NCBI RefSeq assembly: GCF_000003605.2
Contig: NW_003146513.1
Span: forward strand, 39,204 to 103,203
Direction of reading: 5' to 3'
DNA length: 64,000 nt
DNA from: Saccoglossus kowalevskii
Lineage: Eukaryota > Hemichordata > Enteropneusta > Harrimaniidae
Part shown: positions 40,753 to 52,294 of the stretch, piece after piece
Position numbering within the stretch: position 1 is the stretch's first letter
Layout: every line of letters starts with the position of its first letter
Made by a program: the position numbers and the translations under genes
Notes under the pieces: generated by a model
What the model was told of the DNA's origin: nothing
Database searches by the model: none
The model's input: only the letters and a program-made list of their open reading frames with translations

Positions 40753-41285
40753 TGTGCAGTGTGAGACCATGTATATTAACTGCATGATGCACTGACACTT
40801 TGAATAAGAGAGTAAAATTGGGAGCATACACTTAATGGTAGAACAGTGCAATCTGAAGCCACTTATACTATGAAAAGTGTGCAGTGTGAGACCATGCACA
40901 TGAACTGCATGATGCATTGACACTTTGAATAAGAGAGGAAAATTGGGAGCATACACTTAATGGTATAACACTGCAATCTGAAGCCACTTATACTCTGAAA
41001 AGTGTGCAGTGTGAGACCATGCACTCTAACTGCATGATGCATTGACACTTTGAATAAGAGAGGAAAATTGGGAGCATACACTTAATGGTATAACACTGCA
41101 GTCTGAAAGCCACTTATACTCTGAAAAAGTGTGCAGTGTGAGACCATGTATATTAACTGCATGATGCATTGACACTTTGAATAAGAGAGGAAAATTGTGA
41201 GCATACAACTTAATGGTATAAAACTGCAATCCGAAGCCACTTATACTCTGAAAAAGTGTGCAGTGTGAGACCATGCGCTCTAACT
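40753..41285. repeat. 14-monomer-spaced duplicate, copy 2
   Basis: Partner of 38996-39526. It ends where the slot form differs (catgcgctc here, catgcactc in the partner). Confidence 0.9.
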
Positions 41286-42687
41286 GCATGATGCATTGAC
41301 ACTTTGAATAAGAGAGGAAAATTGGGAGCATACACTTAATGGTATAACACTGCAATCTGAAGCCACTTATACTCTGAAAAAGTGTGCAGTGTGAGACCAT
41401 GTATATTAACTGCATGATGCATTGACACTTTGAATAAGAGAGGAAAATTGGGAGCATACACTTAATGGTATAACACTGCAATCTGAAGCCACTTATACTC
41501 TGAAAAAGTGTGCAGTGTGAGACCATGTATATTAACTGCATGATGCATTGACACTTTGAATAAGAGAGAAAAATTGGGAGCATACACTTAATGGTATAAC
41601 ACTGCAATCTGAAGCCACTTATACTCTGAAAAAGTGTGCAGTGTGAGACCATGTATATTAACTGCATGATGCATTGACACTTTGAATAAGAGGAAAATTG
41701 GGAGCATACACTTAATGGTATAACACTGCAATCTGAGGCCACTTGTACTCTGAAAAAGTGTGCAGTGTGAGACCATGTATATTAACTGCATGATGCATTG
41801 ACACTTTGAATAAGAGAGGAAAATTGGGAGCATACACTTAATGGTATAACACTGCAATCTGAGGCCACTTATACTCTGAAAAAGTGTGTAGTGTGAGACC
41901 ATGTATATTAACTGCATGATGCATTGACACTTTGAATAAGAGAGGAAAATTGGGAGCATACACTTAATGGTATAACACTGCAATCTGAGGCCACTTATAC
42001 TTTGAAAAAGTGTGTAGTGTGAGACCATGTATATTAACTGCATGATGCATTGACACTTTGAATAAGAGGAAAATTGGGAGCATACACTTAATGGTATAAC
42101 ACTGCAATCTGAGGCCACTTATACTTTGAAAAAGTGTGAAGTGTGAGACCATGCACTCTAACTGCATGATGCATTGACACTTTGAATAAGAGAGGAAAAT
42201 TGGGAGCATACACTTAATGGTATAACACTGCAATCTGAAGCCACATATACTCTGAGAAAGTGTGCACTGTAAGACCATGGATATTAACTGCATGATGCAT
42301 TGACATTTTGAGTAAGAGAGGAAAATTGGGAGCATACACTTAATGGAATAACACTGCAATCTGAAGCCACATATACTCTGAAAAAGTGTGCACTGTGAGT
42401 CCATGCACTTTAACTGCATGATGCATTGACACTTTGAATAAGAGAGAAAAATTGGGAGCATACACTTAATGGTATAACACTGCAATCTGAAGCCACTTAT
42501 ACTCTGAAAAGTGTGCAGTGTGAGACCATGCACTCTAACTGCATGATGCATTGACACTTTGAATACGAGGAAAATTGGGAGCATACATTTAATGGTATAA
42601 CACTGCAATCTGAAGACACTTATACTCTGAAAAAGTGTGCAGTGTGAGACCATGTATATTAACTGCATGATGCATTGACACTTTGAA

Positions 42688-42817
42688 TAAGAGAGGAAAA
42701 TTTAAGCATACGCTTAATGGTATAACACTGCAATCTGAAGCCACTTATGCTCTGAAAAAGTGTGCAGTGTGAGACCATGCACTCTAACTGCATAATGCAT
42801 TGACACTTTGAGTAAGA
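42688..42817. repeat. Three-monomer-spaced duplicate, copy 1 (partner 43063-43192)
   Basis: 130 bp at 375-bp spacing, carrying aaaatttaagcatacgctt (a 1-bp shorter purine-rich end and an unusual CpG), ttatgctctg, and gcataatgcattgac followed by gagtaag. The aatttaagc form occurs in only six places: near 4218, 4968, 5218, 16531, 42700 and 43076. Confidence 0.85.
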
Positions 42818-43062
42818 GAGGAAAATTGGGAGCATACACTTAATGGTATAACACTGCAATCTGAGGCCACTTATACTCTGAAAAAGTGTGCAGTGTGAGA
42901 CCATGTATATTAACTGCATGATGCACTGACACTTTGAATAAGAGGAAAATTGGGAGCATACACTTAATGGTATAACACTGCAATATGAGGCCCCTTATAC
43001 TCTGAAAAAGTGTACAGTGTGAGACCATGTATATTAACTGCATGATGCATTGACACTTTGAC

Positions 43063-43192
43063 TAAGAGAGGAAAATTTAAGCATACGCTTAATGGTATAA
43101 CACTGCAATCTGAAGCCACTTATGCTCTGAAAAAGTGTGCAGTGTGAGACCATGCACTCTAACTGCATAATGCATTGACACTTTGAGTAAGA
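43063..43192. repeat. Three-monomer-spaced duplicate, copy 2
   Basis: Partner of 42688-42817. The copies part at aataag versus actaag on the left and gagagg versus gaaagg on the right. Confidence 0.85.
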
Positions 43193-44896
43193 AAGGACAA
43201 TTGGGAGCATACACTTAATGGTATAACACTGCAATCTGAGGCCACTTGTACTCTGAAAAAGTGTGCAGTGTGAGACCATGCACTCTAACTGCATGATACA
43301 TTGACACTTTGAATAAGAGAGGAAAATTGGGAGCATACACTTAATGGTTTAACACTGCAATCTGAAGCCACTTATACTCTGAAAAGTGTGCAGTGTGAGA
43401 CCATGTATATTAACTGCATGATGCATTGACACTTTGAATAAGAGAGGAAAATTGGGAGCATACACTTAATGGTATAACAGTGCAATCTGAAGCCACTTAT
43501 ACTCTGAAAAGTGTGCAGTGTGAGACCATGTATATTAACTGCATGATGCATTGACACTTTGAATAAGAAAGGAAAATTGTGAGCATACACTTAATGGTAT
43601 AACACTGCAATCTGAGGCCACTTATACTCTGAAAAGTGTGCAGTGTGAGACCATGCACTCTAACTGCATGATGCATTGACACTTTGAATAAAAGAGGAAA
43701 ATTGGGAGCATACACTTAATGGTTTAACACTGCAATCTGAAGCCACTTATACTCTGAAAAGTGTGCAGTGTGAGACCATGTATATTAACTGCATGATGCA
43801 TTGACACTTTGAATAAGAGAGGAAAATTGTGAGCATACACTTAATGGTATAACACTGCAATCTGAAGCCACTTATACTCTGAAAAAGTGTGCAGTGTGAG
43901 ACCATGCACTCTAACTGCATGATGCATTGACACTTTGAATAAGAGAGGAAAATTGGGAGCATACACTTAATGGTATAACACTGCAATCTGAAGCCACTTA
44001 TACTCTGAAAAGTGTGCAGTGTGAGACCATGCACTCTAACTGCATGATGCATTGACACTTTGAGTAAGAGAGGAAAATTGGGAGCATACACTTAATCGTT
44101 TAACACTGCAATATGAAGCCACTTATACTCTGAAAAGTGTGCAGTGTGAGACCATGTATATTAACTGCATGATGCATTGACACTTTGAATAAGAGAGGAA
44201 AATTGTGAGCATACACTTAATGGTATAACACTGCAATCTGAAGCCACTTATACTCTGAAAAAGTGTGCAGTGTGAGACCATGCACTCTAACTGCATGATG
44301 CATTGACACTTTGAATAAGAGAGGAAAATTGGGAGCATACACTTAATGGTATAACACTGCAATCTGAAGCCACTTATACTCTGAAAAGTGTGCAGTGTGA
44401 GACCATGTATAGTAACTTCATGATGCATTGACACTTTGAATAAGAGAGGAAAATTGGGAGCATACACTTAATGGTATAACACTGCAATCTGAAGCCACTT
44501 ATACTCTGAAAAGTGTGCAGTGTGAGACCATGTATATTAACTGCATGATGCATTGACACTTTGAATAAGAGAGGAAAATTGTGAGCATACACTTAATGGT
44601 ATAACACTGCAATCTGAAGCCACTTATACTCTGAAAAAATGTGCAGTGTGAGACCATGCACTCTAACTGCATGATGCATTGACACTTTGAATAAGAGAGG
44701 AAAATTGGGAGCATACACTTAATGGTATAATACTGCAATCTGAAGCCACTTATACTCTGAAAAAGTATGCAGTGTGAGACCATGCACATGAACTGCATGA
44801 TGCATTGACACTTTGAATAAGAGAGGAAATTTGGGAGCATACACTTAATGGTATAACACTGCAATCTGAAGCCACTTATACTCTGAAAATTGTGCA

Positions 44897-45863
44897 GTGT
44901 GAGACCATGCACATGAACTGCATGATGCATTGACACTTTGAATAAGAGAGGAAAATTGGGAGCATACACTTAATGGTATAACACTGCAATCTGAAGCCAC
45001 TTATACTCTGAAAAGTGTGCAGTGTGAGACCATGCACATGAACTGCATGATGCATTGACACTTTGAATAAGAGAGGAAAATTGGGAGCATACACTTTATG
45101 GTATAACAGTGCAATCTGAAGCCACTTATACTCTGAAAAGTGTGCAGTGTGAGACCATGCACATGAACTGCATGATGCATTGACACTTTGAATAAGAGAG
45201 GAAAATTGGGAGCATACACTTAATGGTATAACAGTGCAATCTGAGGCCACTTATACTCTGAAAAGTGTGCAGTGTGAGACCATGCACATGAACTGCATGA
45301 TGCATTGACACTTTGAATAAGAGAGGAAAATTGGGAGCATACACTTAATGGTATAACACTGCATTCTGAAGCCACTTATACTCTGAAAAGTGTGCAGTGT
45401 GAGACCATGCACTCTAACTGCATGATGCATTGACACTTTGAATAAGAGAGGAAAATTGGGAGCATACACTTAATGGTATAACACTGCAATCTGAAGCCAC
45501 TTATACTCTGAAAAGTGTGCCGTGTGAGACCATGCACATGAACTGCATGATGCATTGACACTTTGAATAAGAGAGGAAAATTGGGAGCATACACTTAATG
45601 GTATAACACTGCAATCTGAAGCCACTTATACTCTGAAAAGTGTGCAGTGTGAGACCATGCACATGAACTGCATGATGCATTGACACTTTGAATAAGAGAG
45701 GAAAATTGGGAGCATACACTTTATGGTATAACAGTGCAATCTGAAGCCACTTATACTCTGAAAAGTGTGCAGTGTGAGACCATGCACATGAACTGCATGA
45801 TGCATTGACACTTTGAATAAGAGAGGAAAATTGGGAGCATACACTTAATGGTATAACAGTGCA
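44897..45863. repeat. Five-monomer tandem repeat, period 625 bp, in a 125-bp domain
   Basis: 44897-45238 equals 45522-45863 by eye (342 bp), marked by catacactttatggtataac and a run of cacatg slots. From about 44996 to 46020 nearly every unit is of the four-A class and has the cacatg slot, the densest such region in the window. The period 625 is exactly five 125-bp units. Confidence 0.88.
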
Positions 45864-45958
45864 AATCTGAAGCCACTTATACTCTGAAAAGTGTGCAGTG
45901 TGAGACCATGCACATGAACTGCATGATGCATTGACACTTTGAATAAGAGGAAAATTGA

Positions 45959-46232
45959 GAGCATACACTTAATGGTATAACAGTGCAATCTGACGCCACT
46001 TATACTCTGAAAAGTGTGCAGTGTGAGACCATGTATATTAACTGCATGATGCATTGACACTTTGAATAAGAGAGGAAAATTGGGAGCATACACTTAATGG
46101 TATAAAACTGCAATCTGAGGCCACTTATACTCTGAAAAAGTATGCAGTGTGAGACCATATATATTAACTGCATGATGCATTGACACTTTGAATAAGAGAG
46201 GAAAATTGGGAGCATACACTTAATGGTATAAC
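45959..46232. repeat. 45-monomer-spaced duplicate, copy 2
   Basis: Partner of 40319-40592. It is bounded on the left by aaattgaga versus aaattggga and on the right by aacagtgc versus aacactgc. Confidence 0.88.
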
Positions 46233-47757
46233 AGTGCAATCTGAGGCCACTTATACTCTGAAAAATTGTGCAGTGTGAGACCATGTATATTAACTGCATG
46301 ATGCATTGACACTTTGAATAAGAGAGGAAAATTGGGAGCATACACTTAATGGTATAACAGTGCAATCTGAGGCCACTTATACTCTGAAAAATTGTGCAGT
46401 GTGAGACCATGTATATTAACTGCATGATGCACTGACACTTTGAATAAGAGAGTAAAATTGGGAGCATACACTTAATGGTATAACACTGCAATCTGAGGCC
46501 ACTTATACTTTGAAAAAGTGTGCAGTGTGAGACCATGTATATTAACTGCATGATGCATTGACACTTTGAATAAGAGAGGACAATTGGGTGCATACACTTA
46601 ATGGTATAACACTGCAATCTGAGGCCACTTATACTCTGAAAAGTGTGCAGTGTGAGACCATGTATATTAACTGCATGATGCATTGACACTTTGAATAAGA
46701 GAGTAAAATTGGGAGCATACACTTAATGGTAGAACAGTGCAATCTGAAGCCACTTATACTATGAAAAGTGTGCAGTGTGAGACCATGCACATGAACTCAT
46801 GATGCATTGACACTTTGAATAAGAGAGGAAAATTGGGAGCATACACTTAATGGTATAACACTGCAGTCTGAAGCCACTTATACTCTGATAAAGTGTGCAG
46901 TGTGAGACCATGTATATTAACTGCATGATGCATTAACACTTTGAATTAGAGGAAAATTGGGAGCATACACTTAATGGTATAACACTGCAATCTGAAGCCA
47001 CTTATACTCTGAAAAAGTGTGCAGTGTGAGACCATGTATATTAACTGCATGATGCATTGACACTTTGAATAAGAGGAAAATTGGGAGCATACACTTAATG
47101 GTATAACACTGCAATCTGAGGCCACTTATACTCTGAAAAAGTGTGCAGTGTGAGACGATGTATATTAACTGCATGATGCATTGACACTTTGAATAAGAGA
47201 GGAAAATTGGGAGCATACACTTAATGGTATAACACTGCAATCTGAAGCCACTTATACTCTGAAAAAGTGTGCAGTGTGAGACCATGCACATGAACTGCAT
47301 GATGCATTGACACTTTGAATAAGAGAGGAAAATTGGGAGCATACACTTAATGGTATAACACTGCAGTCTGAAGCCACTTATACTCTGAAAAAGTGTGCAG
47401 TGTGAGACCATGTATATTAACTGCATGATGCATTGACACTTTGAATAAGAGAGGAAAATTGTGAGCATACACTTAATGGTATAAAACTGCAATCCGAAGC
47501 CACTTATACTCTGAAAAAGTGTGCAGTGTGAGACCATGCACTCTAACTGCATGATGCATTGACACTTTGAATAAGAGAGGAAAATTGGGAGCATACACTT
47601 AATGGTATAACACTGCAATCTGAAGCCACTTATACTCTGAAAAAGTGTGCAGTGTGAGACCATGTATATTAACTGTATGATGCATTGACACTTTGAATAA
47701 GAGAGGAAAAATGGGAGCATACACTTAATGGTATAACACTGCAATCTGAGGCCACTT

Positions 47758-48110
47758 ATACTCTGAAAAGTGTGCAGTGTGAGACCATGTGTATTAACTG
47801 CATGATGCATTGACACTTTGAGTAAGATAGGAAAATTGGGAGCATACACTTAATGGTATAACACTGCAATCTGAAGCCACTTATACTCTGCAAAGTGTGC
47901 AGTGTGAGACCATGCACTCTAACTGCATGATGCATTGACACTTTGAATAAGAGAGGAAAATTGGGAGCATACACTTAATGGTATAACACTGCAATCTGAG
48001 GCCACTTATACTTTGAAAAAGTGTGTAGTGTGAGACCATGTATATGAACTGCATGATGCATTGACACTTTGAATAAGAGAGGAAAATTGGGAGCATACAC
48101 TTAATGGTAT
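47758..48110. repeat. Long-range duplicate, copy 2 (partner 14946-15298)
   Basis: 353 bp identical by eye to the first copy, including the singular actctgcaaagtgtg change, which I saw nowhere else. Confidence 0.9.
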
Positions 48111-49638
48111 AATAATGCAATCTGAGGCCACTTATACTCTGAAAAAGTGTGCAGTGTGAGACCATGTATATTAACTGCATGATGCATTGACACTTTGAAT
48201 AAGAGAGGAAAATTGTGAGCATACAATTAATGGTATAACACTGCAATCTGAAGCCACTTATACTCTGAAAAAGTGTGCAGTGTGAGACCATGTATATTAA
48301 CTGCATGATGCATTGACACTTTGAATAAGAGGAAAATTGTGAGCATACACTTAATGGTATAACACTGCAATCTGAGGCCACTTATACTCTGAAAAGTGTG
48401 CAGTGTGAGACCATGTATATTAACTGCATGATGCATTGACACTTTGAATAAGAGAGGAAAATTGGGAGCATACACTTAATGGTATAACACTGCAATCTGA
48501 GGCCACTTATACTCTGAAAAGTGTGCAGTGTGAGACCATGTGTATTAACTGCATGATGCATTGACACTTTGAATAAGAGAGGAAAATTGGGAGCATACAC
48601 TTAATGGTATAACACTGCAATCTGAGGCCACTTATACTTTGAAAAAGTGTGTAGTGTGAGACCATGTATATTAACTGCATGATGCATTGACACTTTGAGT
48701 AAGAGAGGAAAATTGGGAGCATACACTTAATGATTTTATAATAACACTGCAATCTGAAGCCACTTATACTCTGAAAAGTGTGCAGTGTGAGACCATGTAT
48801 ATTAACTGCATGATGCATTGACACTTTGAATAAGAGAGGAAAATTGGGAGCATACACTTAATGGTATAACAGTGCAATCTGAAGCCACTTATACTCTGAA
48901 AAAGTGTGCAGTGTGAGACCATGCACTCTAACTGCATGATGCATTGACACTTTGAATAAGAGAGGAAAATTGGGAGCATACACTTAATGGTATAACACTG
49001 CAATCTGAAGCCACTTATACTCTGAAAAGTGTGCAGTGTGAGACCATGCACATGAACTGCATGATGCATTGACACTTTGAATAAGAGAGGAAAATTTGGA
49101 GCATACACTTAATGGTATAACACTGCAATCTGAAGCCACTTATACTCTGAAAAGTGTGCAGTGTGAGACCATGTATATTAACTGCATGATGCATTGACAC
49201 TTTGAATAAGAGAGGAAAATTGGGAGCATACACTTAATGGTATAACACTGCTATCTGAGGCCACTTATACTCTGAAAAGTGTGCAGTGTGAGACCATGTA
49301 TATTAACTGCATGATGCATTGACACTTTGAATAAGAGAGGAAAATTGGGAGCATACACTTAATGGTATAACACTGCAATCTGAGGCCACTTATACTCTGA
49401 AAAGTGTGCAGTGTGAGACCATGCACTCTAACTGCATTATGCATTGACACTTTGAATAAGAGAGGAAAATTGGGAGCATACACTTAATGGTATAACACTG
49501 CAATCTGAGGCCACTTATACTCTGAAAAGTGTGCAGTGTGAGACCATGTATATTAACTGCATGATGCATTGACACTTTGAATAAGAGAGGAAAATTGGGA
49601 GCATGCACTTAATAATGGTATAACACTGCAATCTGAGG

Positions 49639-49904
49639 CCACTTTATGACTTATACTTTGAAAAAGTGTGTAGTGTGAGACCATGTATATTAACTGCATG
49701 ATGCATTGACACTTTGAATAAGAGGAAAATTGGGAGCATACACTTAATGGTATAACACTGCAATCTGAGGCCACTTTATGACTTATACTCTGAAAAAGTG
49801 TGCACTGTAAGACCATGTATATTAACTGCATGATGCATTGACACTTTGAGTAAGAGAGACAAATTGGGAGCATACACTTAATGGTATAACACTGCTATCT
49901 GAGG
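49639..49904. repeat. Two adjacent monomers with an 8-bp insertion (132 and 134 bp)
   Basis: In both units ccacttatac is replaced by ccactttatgacttatac, adding 8 bp and creating a short direct repeat of ACTT. The first unit (49639-49770) also lacks two bases in agagagg, giving 132 bp; the second (49771-49904) is 134 bp, the longest monomer seen. The insertion enlarges the loop of the junction dyad. I saw it nowhere else, so it is young and has been duplicated once. Confidence 0.92.
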
Positions 49905-50044
49905 CCACTTATACTCTGAAAAAGTGTGCAGTGTGAGACCATGTATATTAACTGCATGATGCATTGACACTTTGAGTAAGAGAGACAAATTGGGAGCATA
50001 CACTTAATGGTATAACACTGCAATCTGAAGCCACTTATACTCTG

Positions 50045-50368
50045 AAAAGTGTGCAGTGTGAGACCATGCACTCTAACTGCATGATGCATTGACACTTTGA
50101 ATAAGAGAGGACAATTGGGAGCATACAATTAATGGTATAAAACTGCAATCTGAAGCCACATATACTCTGAAAAAGTGTGGACTGTGAGACCATGTATATT
50201 AACTGCATGATGCATTGACACTTTGAGTAAGAGAGGAAAATTGGGAGCATACACTTAATGGTATAACAGTGCAATCTGAAGCCACTTATACTCTGAAAAG
50301 TGTGCAGTGTGAGACCATGTATATTAACTGCATGATGCATTGACACTTTGAATAAGAGAGGAAAATTG
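50045..50368. repeat. Long-range duplicate, copy 2 (partner 5775-6099)
   Basis: Partner of the block near the left end, 44.27 kb away (about 352 monomers), the widest-spaced match I found. All seven uncommon marks are present in the same order; it lacks the extra G found near 5976. Confidence 0.9.
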
Positions 50369-51162
50369 GGAGCATACACTTAATGGTATAACACTGCAAT
50401 CTGAAGCCACTTATACTCTGAAAAGTGTGCAGTGTGAGACCATGCACTCTAACTGCATGATGCATTGACACTTTGAATAAGAGAGGAAAATTGGGAGCAT
50501 ACACTTAATGGTATAACACTGCAATCTGAAGCCACTTATACTCTGAAAAAGTGTGCAGTGTGAGACCATGCACTCTAACTGCATGATGCATTGACACTTT
50601 GAATAAGAGAGGAAAATTGTGAGCATACACTTAATGGTATAACACTGCAATCTGAGGCCACTTATACTCTGAAAAAGTGTGTAGTGTGAGACCATGTATA
50701 TTAACTGCATGATGCATTGACACTTTGAATAAGAGAGGAAAATTGGGAGCATACACTTAATGGTATAACACTGCAATCTGAAGCCACTTATACTCTGAAA
50801 AAATGTGCAGTGTGAGACCATGTATATTAACTGCATGATGCATTGACACTTTGAATAAGAGGAAAATTGGGAGCATACACTTAATGGTATAACACTGCAA
50901 TCTGAGGCCACTTGTACTCTGAAAAAGTGTGCAGTGTGAGACCATGTATATTAACTGCATGATGCATTGACACTTTGTGTAAGAGAGGAAAATTGTTAGC
51001 ATACACTTAATGGTATAACGCTGCAATCTGAGGCCACTTATACTCTGAAAAGTGTGCAGTGTGAGACCATGTATATTAACTGCATGATGCATTGACACTT
51101 TGTGTAAGAGAGGAAAATTGTGAGCATACACTTAATGGTATAACGCTGCAATCTGAGGCCAC

Positions 51163-52294
51163 TTATACTCTGAAAAGTGTGCAGTGTGAGACCATGTATA
51201 TTAACTGCATGATGCATTGACACTTTGAATAAGAGAGGAAAATTGGGAGCATACACTTAATGGTATAACACTGCAATCTGAAGCCACTTATACTCTGAAA
51301 AAGTGTGCAGTGTGAGACCATGTATATTAACTGCATGATGCATTGACACTTTGAATAAGAGGAAAATTGGGAGCATACACTTAATGGTATATAACACTGC
51401 AATCTGAGGCCACTTGTACTCTGAAAAAGTGTGCAGTGTGAGACCATGTATATTAACTGCATGATGCATTGACACTTTGAATAAGAGAGGAAAATTGGGA
51501 ACATACACTTAATGGTATAACACTGCAATCTGAAGCCACTTATACTCTGAAAAAGTGTGCAGTGTGAGACCATGCACTCTAACTGCATGATGCATTGACA
51601 CTTTGAATAAGAGAGGAAAATTGGGAGCATACACTTAATGGTATAACACTGCAATCTGAGGCCACTTACACTCTGAAAAAGTGTTCAGTGTGAGACCATG
51701 TATATTAACTGCCTGATGCATTGACTCTTTGAATAAGAGAGGAAAATTGGGAGCATACACTTAATGGTATAACACTGCAATCTGAGGCCACTTGTACTCT
51801 GAAAAAGTGTGCAGTGTGAGACCATGCACTCTAACTGCATGATGCATTGACATTTTGAATAAGAGAGGAAAAATGGGAGCATACAATTAATGGTATAACA
51901 CTGCAATCTGAAGCCACTTATACTCTGAAAAAGTGTGCAGTGTGAGACCATGTATATTAACTGCATGATGCATTGACACTTTGAATAAGAGAGGAAAATT
52001 GGGAGCATACACTTAATGGTATATCACTGCAATCTGAAGCCACATATACTCTGAGAAAGTGTGCACTGTAAGACCATGGATATTAACTGCATGATGCATT
52101 GACACTTTGAGTAAGAGAGGAAAATTGGGAGCATACACTTAATGGTATAACACTGCAATCTGAAGCCACTTATACTCTGAAAAGTGTGCAGTGTGAGACC
52201 ATGTATATTAACTGCATGATGCATTGACACTTTGAATAAGAGAGGAAAATTGGGAATATACACTTAATGGTATATCACTGCAATCTGAAGCCAC
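51163..52294. repeat. Nine-monomer segmental duplicate, copy 1 (partner 4.27 kb away)
   Basis: 1132 bp matching 55436-56567 with two substitutions seen: T at 51853 against C at 56126, and G at 52018 against C at 56291. Marks are ggtatataacac (2-bp gain, near 51390), gggaacatac, cttacactctg, gtgttcagtg, ctgcctgatgcattgactc, gaaaaatggg, gtatatcac and gggaatatac. Offset 4273 bp is about 34 monomers. The four/five-A state of every unit is also conserved, so that length polymorphism is real and not read noise. Confidence 0.95.

Noticed and set aside
49639-49904. 8-bp insertion as a transposon footprint
   Set aside because: The extra 8 bp creates only a short ACTT direct repeat, explainable by slippage; there are no terminal repeats or element remnant.
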